64,000 nucleotides of DNA, from the NCBI RefSeq assembly GCF_028649475.1, contig NZ_JAQSIP010000009.1, positions 62,001 to 126,000 of the forward strand, read 5' to 3'. How positions within the stretch are numbered: the stretch's first letter is position 1; every line of letters begins with the position of its first letter. This stretch comes from Curvibacter cyanobacteriorum. GTDB lineage: Bacteria; Pseudomonadota; Gammaproteobacteria; Burkholderiales; Burkholderiaceae_C. The translations under genes were made by a program, and so were the position numbers. This document shows, piece by piece, positions 1 through 7,166 of this stretch. The notes beneath the pieces are model-generated. The model saw nothing but the letters and a program-made list of their open reading frames with translations. It ran no database searches and was not told the origin of the DNA.

Positions 1-644
1 TCCTCCCAATGGGCCAGGGCTTCGGGCGCTTCGAGGTTCTCACCGAGGAAGGCGGACAGCGTGTGCCGGTTCGACATGTAGAAGTAGCCGTTGGCGGCAA
101 TCAGCAGGTACAGGTCGCGGGCCGACATGTCGGGCCGGAACAGGCCTTGGGCCTGGCCGCTGGCCAGCAGCTGGCGGATCACCTCGATGGCGGGGGACGA
201 GTACTCACGGGCCCGCACCGACTTCACGATGTGCTTGCCCTTGTGCAGGTTCTCGGTGTTGAGCAGGGTGACGAACTCGGGGTTGCGCCGGTAGTAGCCG
301 ACCACAAAGCGGATCACCGCCTGCAGCGCCTCGACGGGCTTGTCCGGGTTCAGGTCGAGCTTCAACTCGGCCTCGTTCATGCGGCGGTAGATCTCCTCGA
401 TGACCTCGATGTAGAGGCCCTCCTTGCTACCGAAGTAGTAGTAGATCATGCGGTCGAAGGACTTCGCCGCCTTGGAGATCTTCTCCACGCTGCCGCCGTC
501 GTAGCCATAGCGTGCAAAGACCTTGATCGCCGCCTTCAGGATGTTGTCGCGGGTGGTTTGGGCCGCTTGCTCGCGCACGCCCAGGCGGCGTGCCGCTGGG
601 ACTGACTTCGCTGCGGTCCGGGTCTTTCTGGGGGTGGCAGACAT
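1..644 (-). CDS. TetR-family transcriptional regulator (C-terminus cut off by window edge)
   Basis: The minus strand from the ATG at 644 is open to the window edge (214 codons). The product starts MSATPRKTRT and has a typical TetR N-terminal helix-turn-helix at about residues 30-80, with ILKAAIKVFARYGYDG, then KISKAAK and MIYYYFGSKEGLY. The following helices form the ligand-binding domain, whose end is missing. It lies 88 bp downstream of fpr on the same strand. A GCCGCC/GGCGGC hairpin at 672-688 between the two has no T-tract. Its position beside the nicotinate island makes it a candidate local regulator, comparable in role to the TetR protein NicS of Pseudomonas putida; that role is inference. 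The family assignment is firm. Confidence 0.88.
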   Translation of the reverse strand, partial: MSATPRKTRTAAKSVPAARRLGVREQAAQTTRDNILKAAIKVFARYGYDGGSVEKISKAAKSFDRMIYYYFGSKEGLYIEVIEEIYRRMNEAELKLDLNPDKPVEALQAVIRFVVGYYRRNPEFVTLLNTENLHKGKHIVKSVRAREYSSPAIEVIRQLLASGQAQGLFRPDMSARDLYLLIAANGYFYMSNRHTLSAFLGENLEAPEALAHWE

Positions 645-732
645 GGTGGATCCAGAGCAAGGGATGGGCCAGCCGCCGCAACGGCGGCAAAGAAACGGGC
701 CGACGCCCCAATGGCGCGGCCCGTGGGACCAA

Positions 733-1506
733 TCACTGGTCGGCGAAGGCGCGCTCGATGACGAAGTCGCCCGGCTTGGTGGTGTTGCCTTCCTTGAAGC
801 CACGCGCTTCCATCATGTGCTTGAGGTCGCGCAGCATTTCGGGGCTGCCGCAGATCATCACGCGGTCTTCGGCCGGGTTCAGGGCGGGCAGGCCCAGGTC
901 GGCGGCCAGCTGGCCGTTTTCGATCACGGTGGTCACCCGGCCCTGGTTCTTGTAGGGCTCGCGCGTCACGGTGGGGTAGTACTTGAGCTGCTGGCTGACC
1001 ATCTCGCCGAGGAACTCGTGTTGCGGCAGTTCCTGGGTGATGTAGTCGTGGTAGGCCAGTTCGTTGACCTGGCGCACGCCGTGCACCAGCACGACTTCCT
1101 CGAACTTCTCATAGGTCTCGGGGTCGCGGATCAGGCTCATGAACGGGGCCAGGCCGGTGCCGGTGGACAGCATGTACAGGCGCTTGGCGGGCAGCAGGTA
1201 ATCAATCAGCAAGGTGCCGGTGGGCTTCTTGCCCACCACGATCTTGTCGCCGACCTGGATGTGCTGCAGGCGCGAGGTCAGCGGGCCGTCGGGCACCTTG
1301 ATGCTCAGGAACTCGAGGTGTTCTTCGTAGTTGGCGCTGGCGATGCTGTAGGCGCGCAGCAGGGGCTTTTCGTTGACGCGCAGGCCAATCATCGTGAAGT
1401 GGCCGTTGGAGAAGCGCAGCGCCGTGTCGCGGGTGGTGGTGAAAGAGAAAAGGCGGTCCGTCCAGTGGTGGACCGACAGCACGGTTTCTTCAAGGAAAGC
1501 ACTCAT
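733..1506 (-). CDS. fpr: ferredoxin--NADP+ reductase
   Basis: The 257-residue protein matches the bacterial Fpr subclass in length and motifs. The FAD-binding RAYSIAS is at residues 51-57, the NADP-binding GTGLAPFMS at 116-124, and VMICGSPEML in the C-terminal third. It is a cytoplasmic FAD enzyme that exchanges electrons between NADPH and ferredoxin or flavodoxin. It is divergent from the 6-hydroxynicotinate-reductase-like gene. In Eubacterium barkeri that reductase is ferredoxin-linked, so Fpr could supply it with electrons. Fpr is also a general housekeeping and oxidative-stress enzyme, so the link is only suggested by position. No ferredoxin gene was seen in the window. Confidence 0.93.
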   Translation of the reverse strand: MSAFLEETVLSVHHWTDRLFSFTTTRDTALRFSNGHFTMIGLRVNEKPLLRAYSIASANYEEHLEFLSIKVPDGPLTSRLQHIQVGDKIVVGKKPTGTLLIDYLLPAKRLYMLSTGTGLAPFMSLIRDPETYEKFEEVVLVHGVRQVNELAYHDYITQELPQHEFLGEMVSQQLKYYPTVTREPYKNQGRVTTVIENGQLAADLGLPALNPAEDRVMICGSPEMLRDLKHMMEARGFKEGNTTKPGDFVIERAFADQ

Positions 1507-1812
1507 GGTGTTCAGATGACAAAGTTGAATTTAACGGGTGAAGGCAGGGCGCTTGGGGCGGGGGATTTTCCGAATTTTTCCCTGCTGGCAACTGGCTCAC
1601 GCCCCTCCATTGTTCCGCAAGTTGCGGCCGCCTCCTTTTTGTGGCGCGTGCCCGGGCTCTGCGCAGGGGCACCGAAGCGGGGCGTGATGGGCTTTGTGCA
1701 TCAAATCGGGGCTCCTGGTGCCCCCATTTTGGGAGCTGAAAAATACCATTGCGGGGCTGCAGTGAATACGCTACATTGACCTCCAATGTAGTGAACGCCA
1801 CATTTTTATTAA
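1507..1812. other. divergent control region between fpr and the nicotinate island
   Basis: This roughly 300-bp stretch has no gene of its own. It separates minus-strand fpr from the plus-strand catabolic run. It is GC-rich up to about 1730, then clearly AT-richer from 1730 to 1815, where the inverted repeat at 1771-1791 lies. I see no tRNA, riboswitch-like structure or terminator in it. Confidence 0.6.
1771..1791. promoter_or_regulatory. perfect 8-5-8 inverted repeat, probable operator of the nicotinate island
   Basis: CTACATTG (1771-1778) and CAATGTAG (1784-1791) are exact inverted repeats separated by five bases. The repeat overlaps a TTGACC hexamer (1776-1781) that could serve as a -35 element, followed by AT-rich DNA. 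A repressor bound here would cover the promoter of the plus-strand operon. The size and symmetry suit a dimeric TetR, MarR or GntR protein; the TetR gene at 1-644 is the nearest candidate. Operator function is inference. Confidence 0.55.
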
Positions 1813-1878
1813 GTGGATGCTACACAAAATGAAATGGCTGCACAAGCCGATTTTTGCCCCACAACCAAGCCTTCAGAG

Positions 1879-3531
1879 ATGACTGAACACACCAAGACCG
1901 ATGGATTGCCCGGACTCGATGCGCCGGGGTTGCCGCAGGTGCTGGAGCGGGCTCGCCCCCGCAATGAGCGCATGAACAGCGCCAAGGTGGAGTGCAACGC
2001 CTGCCCGGTGCTGTGCCAGATCTCCGAGGGCCGATCGGGCGCCTGCGACCGCTACGCCAACCACGGCGGCACCCTGGTGCGCCTCGATCCGGTGGTGGTG
2101 CTGCGGCGCAGTCTGGAGGCCGGTGAGGCCACGCTGGTGCCCTTTGCCGGCCGGGCCGAAGCCGCCCCTGCGGACAGTGCTGCTGAAGCGGTTGAGTCGG
2201 TTGATGCCAGCGCGTCGGTTGCGCCGCCGCCGGCCTGGTCGGGCGACCTGCTGCACAGCGAGCAGGTGTTTGTCACGGGCGTGGGCTCGTCCACCACCTA
2301 CCCGGACTACAAGCCCGCGCCCTTCATTGTCGGCTCCCGGCAGCAGGGGGTGGACATGGTCACCGTGGTCACCGAGGGCATTTTCAGCTACTGCAGCTTC
2401 AAGGTGAAGATCGACACCGACCGCTTCCTGGGCCCGGAGCAGGCCAATGTGCGCTGCAAGGGCGAGGTGGTCGGCCACGTCACCACCGCTGAGTATGGTT
2501 CGCAAATGTTGTCGCTCGGCGGGGTGCATCACCTGACCGGGGGCAGCAAGAAAGAGGGACGCATCACCGCCGAGATGATGCAGGCGCTGGGCAACAAGCA
2601 GGCGGTGGAGTTCACCATCGACGGCGGCTCGCAGATCGTCATCCAGGCCGGGCGCGCGCCCATCGTCAACGGCGTCGAAGAGCAGCGCATGCGGGTCGGT
2701 TGCGGCTCGGCGGCGGTGGGCATCTTTGCGCGCCAGTTCTTTGGGCTGGTGGACGAGGTGGTGGTGGTCGACGACCACATCACCGGCGTGCTGACCGAGC
2801 ACCAGGCCGGGCGCTGCCTCGACATGAAGCCCTCGGGCATTTCGATGCGCGGTCGCAAGTCCACGCCGGGGCGCTACTTTCAGGTCGCCAACCCGGGCAA
2901 CGGCTGGGGCGGCACCGACATTGCCGACCCGCTGTCCATCCTGGACCCCTGGGACCCGGCCGTGGCCTGGCCAGGCCTGCGCCTGCTGATGACGTCCACC
3001 ACCGGTGAGCACGCCAGTTGGTACGTGCTGGACGCGCAGCTGCAGCCGGTCGAGACCGAGATGCCCGCCGAGGTGCGCCGCATCGTCGACCGCATCGGCG
3101 AGAACTGCGAGCCCTCGCTGTCCACCGTGTTGTTCCTCGCGGGGGCTGGCGGCAGCCTGCGCGCGGGCGTGACCGAAAACCCGGTGCTGCTGACCCGCTC
3201 GATCAAGCAGGCGCTGGTCAACGTCACGGTCGGCGGTGCGCCGGCCTACGTCTGGCCCGGCGGTGGCATCACCGTCATGGCCGATGTGCTGCGCATGCCC
3301 GACAACAGCTTTGGCACCGTGCCCACACCGGCCATCGTGGCCCCGATCGAGTTCAGCCTGCGGCGCAGCGACTACGAGGCCCTGGGCGGCCACATGGGGC
3401 AGATCCGGGGCTTGCAAGACGTGCTGCAGCGGGGCGCCTGGCACAACGAAGGGGCGCCGCAAGCGCTGCAATGGCTGACCCTGCCCGAGGTCAACCCCTG
3501 GCCGCTGGGGCAAGCGCCGCTGCTGGGTTGA
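1879..3531 (+). CDS. hnr: 6-hydroxynicotinate reductase-like flavo-iron-sulfur protein
   Basis: Counting from ATG 1879 the protein has 550 residues. Near the N-terminus it has a C-x2-C-x3-C-x9-C cluster (C39, C42, C46, C56; ECNACPVLCQ), which suits a [4Fe-4S] cluster. A long domain follows with Gly-rich stretches such as WPGGGITVMADVL and TIDGGSQIVI. I recognise the overall sequence as the family annotated 6-hydroxynicotinate reductase (EC 1.3.7.1). In Eubacterium barkeri this enzyme reduces 6-hydroxynicotinate to 1,4,5,6-tetrahydro-6-oxonicotinate and carries a covalently bound flavin and Fe-S clusters. The start is uncertain: the frame is open from GTG 1813, and ATG 1834 and 1972 are alternatives, none with a clear ribosome-binding site. 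GTG 1813 is so close to the putative promoter that I prefer 1879. It heads the plus-strand island. Confidence 0.78.
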   Translation: MTEHTKTDGLPGLDAPGLPQVLERARPRNERMNSAKVECNACPVLCQISEGRSGACDRYANHGGTLVRLDPVVVLRRSLEAGEATLVPFAGRAEAAPADSAAEAVESVDASASVAPPPAWSGDLLHSEQVFVTGVGSSTTYPDYKPAPFIVGSRQQGVDMVTVVTEGIFSYCSFKVKIDTDRFLGPEQANVRCKGEVVGHVTTAEYGSQMLSLGGVHHLTGGSKKEGRITAEMMQALGNKQAVEFTIDGGSQIVIQAGRAPIVNGVEEQRMRVGCGSAAVGIFARQFFGLVDEVVVVDDHITGVLTEHQAGRCLDMKPSGISMRGRKSTPGRYFQVANPGNGWGGTDIADPLSILDPWDPAVAWPGLRLLMTSTTGEHASWYVLDAQLQPVETEMPAEVRRIVDRIGENCEPSLSTVLFLAGAGGSLRAGVTENPVLLTRSIKQALVNVTVGGAPAYVWPGGGITVMADVLRMPDNSFGTVPTPAIVAPIEFSLRRSDYEALGGHMGQIRGLQDVLQRGAWHNEGAPQALQWLTLPEVNPWPLGQAPLLG

Positions 3532-3564
3532 ACCGAGCGTCACCCCCCCACCCACCCCGCGCCC

Positions 3565-4485
3565 ATGCACGCCACCCGCCACCCGCTGCCCGACGCCCGC
3601 TGGCATTTCCAGCATGGCCCGATCGACCTCGTGATCGGGGCCGAGGGCGAGGCCGGGGCCGTCGCGGCGGCCCACGAGCGCGCCTGGCAACGTTTCGAGC
3701 CGCTGCTGCCCGAACTGGTGGCCGAGTTGCCCGCCTTGCGCCAGCCGGTCGGCACCCACTGCCCACTGCAGGGCCCGGTGGCGCGCCGCATGTGGCAGGC
3801 CTGCCAACCCCTGGCCCAGCAGTTCATCACCCCGATGGCGGCGGTTGCCGGCGCGGTGGCGCAGGAGATCGTGGCCGCCTACGCGGTGCCGGGCGTGCGC
3901 CGTGCCTGGGTCAACAACGGGGGCGACATCGCCCTGCACCTGCAGCCCGGTGAGCGCGTCCGCATTGGCTTGTACGCGGACCTCGCGCGCCTGGACGCCC
4001 GCCAGTGTGTCGAGGGCCTGCAACTCGACGGTCAGATGGCGCTGGCCGCCGAGTGGCCGGTGCGCGGCGTGGCCACCAGTGGCTGGCGCGGGCGCAGCCA
4101 CTCGCTGGGCATCGCCGACAGCGTCACCGTGCTGGCGGCCACCGCGGCCCAGGCCGACGCGGCTGCCACCGTGATCGCCAACGCGGTCGATGTGGCGCAT
4201 GCCGGCATCGTGCGGGTGCCCGCCTGCGAGTTGCGCGACGACAGCGACCTGGGCCACCGGCCAGTCACCGTGCAGGTGCCGCCGCTGCCGCCCGACCTGC
4301 TTCGCCAGGCTTTGCATCAGGGCTTGAAAAAAGCTGAAGAATTGCGGGCCTCAGGGCTGGTATGGTTCGCCTTGTTGACCTGCCAGCAGCAGGCGGTCAG
4401 CACGGCCCGACCGCCCGGGGTGGACGCCCTGGCGCACCGCCCTCAGCCCAGCGCCCAGAATTCAGTTGGTTCAGTATTTGCTTAA
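3565..4485 (+). CDS. UPF0280 family protein with ApbE-like fold
   Basis: The 306-residue product matches the UPF0280 family, which is placed in the ApbE-like superfamily with FAD:protein FMN transferases. Two stretches recall ApbE itself: VNNGGDIAL (about 115-123), like ApbE's NAGGDI motif, and VATSGW (169-174) followed by SVTVLAATAAQADAAATV, like the ATSG...VTV...AD...AT segment of ApbE. No signal peptide is seen, so it is probably cytoplasmic. It starts 33 bp after the hnr-like gene. Hnr of E. barkeri holds covalent flavin, so a flavin-attachment role for this protein is attractive but unproven. The last 40 or so residues after KKAEELRASG look unlike the rest and may be a poorly conserved tail. 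Confidence 0.8.
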   Translation: MHATRHPLPDARWHFQHGPIDLVIGAEGEAGAVAAAHERAWQRFEPLLPELVAELPALRQPVGTHCPLQGPVARRMWQACQPLAQQFITPMAAVAGAVAQEIVAAYAVPGVRRAWVNNGGDIALHLQPGERVRIGLYADLARLDARQCVEGLQLDGQMALAAEWPVRGVATSGWRGRSHSLGIADSVTVLAATAAQADAAATVIANAVDVAHAGIVRVPACELRDDSDLGHRPVTVQVPPLPPDLLRQALHQGLKKAEELRASGLVWFALLTCQQQAVSTARPPGVDALAHRPQPSAQNSVGSVFA

Positions 4486-4506
4486 TGAAATGCACAGGCA
4501 CCAGAC

Positions 4507-5148
4507 ATGATCGACATCCGACGCGTTTTTACCCATGTTGAAGAAATCCGGCACGAATTCGGGCCGCCCGCGGCGGTGCCGCTCCAGCGTGGTGCCATCG
4601 GTGCGGTGCTGACCAACCCGTTCGCGGGCCGCTATGTGCAGGACATCCTGCCCATGATGGACGCGCTGCAGGCGGTGGGCATCGACATGGCGCAGCGACT
4701 GCGCGCCGCCATGGACGTGCCGGTCGAGCGCATTGAAGGCTATGGCAAGGGCGCCATCATCGGCGCCGCCGGCGAGCTGGAGCACGGCGCGCTGTGGCAT
4801 GTGCCCGGCGGCTACGCGATGCGCGAACTGCTGGGCTGGAAGGGCGACCGCGATGCCTATAAAAAAGGCGCTGCCGAGGTCAAGACCGGGCAGCCTGGCA
4901 ATGCGCTGTCCATCGTGCCGTCGACCAAGAAGGTGGGCGGCCCGGGCGCGGCCCTCGATGTGCCGCTGACCCACATCAACGCCAGCTATGTGCGCAGCCA
5001 CTTTGATGCGATCGAGGTGCGGGTGCCCGGCGCGCCGCTGCCCGATGAAATCGTCTTCATCCTGGCCATGAGCACCGGCCCGCGCGTGCATGCCCGCGTC
5101 GCAGGCCTGGCCGCCAGCGCCATCAGCCAGTGGGATGGCCTGCGCTGA
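4507..5148 (+). CDS. PF06684 (DUF1185, 'amino acid synthesis') family protein, copy 1
   Basis: This 213-residue protein is a paralogue of the next gene. Shared features are NPFAGRY near residue 37, YGKGAI (79-84), GELEH (89-93), a VPSTKK-x-GG-x-G-x-ALDVPL segment and YVRSHFDAIE. The family was first known from Bordetella structures with a trimeric chorismate-mutase-like fold and no settled reaction. No signal peptide or membrane segment is present. It starts 21 bp after the UPF0280 gene. Placement between the ring reductase and the importer suggests a step after ring reduction, possibly hydrolysis of the cyclic amide; that is inference. The automatic label 'amino acid synthesis' should not be read as a function. 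Confidence 0.82.
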   Translation: MIDIRRVFTHVEEIRHEFGPPAAVPLQRGAIGAVLTNPFAGRYVQDILPMMDALQAVGIDMAQRLRAAMDVPVERIEGYGKGAIIGAAGELEHGALWHVPGGYAMRELLGWKGDRDAYKKGAAEVKTGQPGNALSIVPSTKKVGGPGAALDVPLTHINASYVRSHFDAIEVRVPGAPLPDEIVFILAMSTGPRVHARVAGLAASAISQWDGLR

Positions 5149-5196
5149 GCGCGGCCCCACCGACCCCAACGACAACCGATTCAAGGAAGCAGAGAC

Positions 5197-5781
5197 ATGA
5201 GTGCCAACATCCGCAAAATCATCGTGCAGGTGGACGAAGTCCGCGTCGAGATGGGCCAGGCCGTGAACCCCCCGGTGCGCAAGGCGCTGGCCATGGCGGT
5301 GATCGACAACCCGTTTGCCGGGCGCTACGAAGAGAACCTCGATGCGCTGGTGGCGATTGGCGAAGAGCTCGGTGGCCTGCTGGGCCGCCGCTGCGTGCAA
5401 GCCCTGGGCATCGAGCCCGGCCAGGCCCACAGCTATGGCAAGGCCGCCATCGTGGGCGAGGCTGGCGAGTTGGAACACGCCGCCGCCATCCTGCACCCCA
5501 AGCTTGGCGCGCCGCTGCGCGAAGCGGTTGAAAAGGGCGCTGCCCTGGTGCCCTCGTCCAAGAAGCGTGGCGGTCTGGGCACCGCCATCGACGTGCCGCT
5601 GGGCCACAAGGACGCCGCCTACGTGCGCAGCCACTTTGACGCCATGGAGGCGCGGGTCGCTGACGCCCCGCGCGCCAACGAGATTGTGGTGGCCGTGGTG
5701 GTCACCGACAGTGGCCGCCCGCTGCCCCGCATCGGGGGCCTGCAAGCCCACGAGATCAAAGGCCAGGACGGCCTGCGCTGA
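5197..5781 (+). CDS. PF06684 (DUF1185, 'amino acid synthesis') family protein, copy 2
   Basis: The 194-residue product repeats the motifs of the preceding gene: YGKAAI (80-85), GELEH (90-94), VPSSKKRGGLG (118-128), DVPLGHKDAAYVRSHFDAM and a C-terminal EIVVAVVVT strand. It lacks about 20 residues of copy 1, mostly around its middle. A good AGGAAG ribosome-binding site lies upstream of ATG 5197. Two adjacent but diverged copies may form a hetero-oligomer or act on successive substrates; the sequence cannot decide. Both copies keep the Tyr-Gly-Lys, Glu-Leu-Glu-His and Lys-Lys/Gly-rich blocks, so neither looks like a degenerate pseudoenzyme. Confidence 0.82.
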   Translation: MSANIRKIIVQVDEVRVEMGQAVNPPVRKALAMAVIDNPFAGRYEENLDALVAIGEELGGLLGRRCVQALGIEPGQAHSYGKAAIVGEAGELEHAAAILHPKLGAPLREAVEKGAALVPSSKKRGGLGTAIDVPLGHKDAAYVRSHFDAMEARVADAPRANEIVVAVVVTDSGRPLPRIGGLQAHEIKGQDGLR

Positions 5782-5867
5782 GGCCCGGCCCCCGCGCCCC
5801 GACACCCGAACCAAAATACCCCCCGCTCCCGCTCAACTCTTCACCCCCACCCACAGGAGTGCTTCCC

Positions 5868-7073
5868 ATGCCGCTGCCCCCCTCCCTCATGCGCGCCACC
5901 GCCCTGGCTGCCCTGGCCACCAGCCTGGGCCTGGCCCACGCTGACAACGTCATCAAGATCGGTGAGATCAACAGCTACAAGGCGCAGCCCGCCTTCCTCG
6001 AGCCCTACAAGAAGGGCATGGAACTGGCGATCACCGAAATCAACGCCGGTGGTGGCCTGCTGGGCAAGAAGGTCGAGCTGATCACGCGCGACGACAACGC
6101 CAACCCGGGCGACGCCGTGCGGGCCGCCGAGGAGCTGCTGTCGCGTGAGAAGGTGGACGTGCTGACGGGCTCCTTCCTGTCGCACATCGGTCTGGCCCTG
6201 ACCGACTTCGCCAAGCAGAAGAAAGTGTTCTTCCTGGCGGGCGAGCCGCTGACCGACAAGATCGTCTGGCAAAACGGCAACCGCTACACCTACCGCCTGC
6301 GCCCCTCGACCTACATGCAGGTGGCCATGCTGGTGCCCGAGGCCGCCGCGCTGAAGAAAAAGCGCTGGGCCCTGGTCTACCCCAACTACGAGTACGGCCA
6401 GTCGGCGGCCGCCACCTTCAAGACCCTGCTCAAGGCGGCCCAGCCCGATGTCGAGTTCGTGGCCGAACAGGCGCCGCCGCTGGGCAAGGTCGATGCCGGC
6501 AGCGTGGTGCAGGCGCTGGCCGATGCCAAGCCCGATGCGGTGTTCAACGTGCTGTTCGGCGCTGACCTGTCCAAGTTCGTGCGCGAGGGCAACACACGGG
6601 GCCTGTTCCAGGGCCGTGAAGTGGCCAGCCTGCTGACCGGTGAGCCCGAGTACCTCGACCCGCTGAAGGACGAAAGCCCGAACGGCTGGATCGTCACCGG
6701 CTACCCCTGGTACGGCATCCAGACGCCGGAACACAAGACCTTCCTGGCCGCCTACCAGGCCAAGTTCAACGACTACCCGCGCCTGGGCTCGATCGTCGGC
6801 TACAGCGCTATCAAGTCGCTGGCCGAAGGCATCAAGAAGGCCGGCTCCACCGACACCGAGAAGCTCATCACGTCCTTCAAGGGCCTGCAAGTGCCGACCC
6901 CGTTTGGCCGCATCACCTACCGCCCCGAAGACAACCAGTCGACCATGGGCGGCTACATCGGCCGCACCAAGAACGAAGGCGGCAAGGGCGTGATGGTGGA
7001 CTACCGCTACCTCGACGGCGCCAAGTTCCAGCCGACCGCGGAAGAAGTCAAGAAGCTGCGTCCCGCCGACTGA
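5868..7073 (+). CDS. Liv/HAAT-type ABC transporter periplasmic substrate-binding protein
   Basis: The 401-residue precursor begins with a Sec signal peptide (MRATALAALATSLGLAHA, cleavage before DNVIKIGEI). A type I periplasmic binding fold follows, with KKGMELAITEINAGGGLLGKK near the N-terminus, as in LivJ/LivK and aromatic-acid-binding proteins. An in-frame GTG at 5859 directly abuts the AGGAG at 5854-5858, so ATG 5868 with normal spacing is chosen. It is the binding component for the permease and ATPases that follow. The family binds branched-chain amino acids but also aromatic acids; here the neighbours suggest nicotinate, nicotinamide or 6-hydroxynicotinate. Ligand identity is inference. 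Confidence 0.9.
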   Translation: MPLPPSLMRATALAALATSLGLAHADNVIKIGEINSYKAQPAFLEPYKKGMELAITEINAGGGLLGKKVELITRDDNANPGDAVRAAEELLSREKVDVLTGSFLSHIGLALTDFAKQKKVFFLAGEPLTDKIVWQNGNRYTYRLRPSTYMQVAMLVPEAAALKKKRWALVYPNYEYGQSAAATFKTLLKAAQPDVEFVAEQAPPLGKVDAGSVVQALADAKPDAVFNVLFGADLSKFVREGNTRGLFQGREVASLLTGEPEYLDPLKDESPNGWIVTGYPWYGIQTPEHKTFLAAYQAKFNDYPRLGSIVGYSAIKSLAEGIKKAGSTDTEKLITSFKGLQVPTPFGRITYRPEDNQSTMGGYIGRTKNEGGKGVMVDYRYLDGAKFQPTAEEVKKLRPAD

Positions 7074-7166
7074 CACGGCGCTGTTTTGACGGCGTTCCGG
7101 ACGGCAGTCCGGGCGCCGCTGTGGCCGCCCGCCTGATGGGCGGGGCACTTCCCTAAAGGATTTGGC

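Noticed and set aside
672-688. GCCGCC/GGCGGC hairpin between fpr and the TetR gene
   Set aside because: The stem is short and no T-run follows on the transcribed strand. It was not called as a terminator.
1873-4317. 814-codon open frame on the minus strand antisense to the hnr-like and UPF0280 genes
   Set aside because: It is a by-product of high third-position GC. The translation is rich in His, Arg, Gln and Gly with no domain, and the plus-strand genes have clear family motifs.
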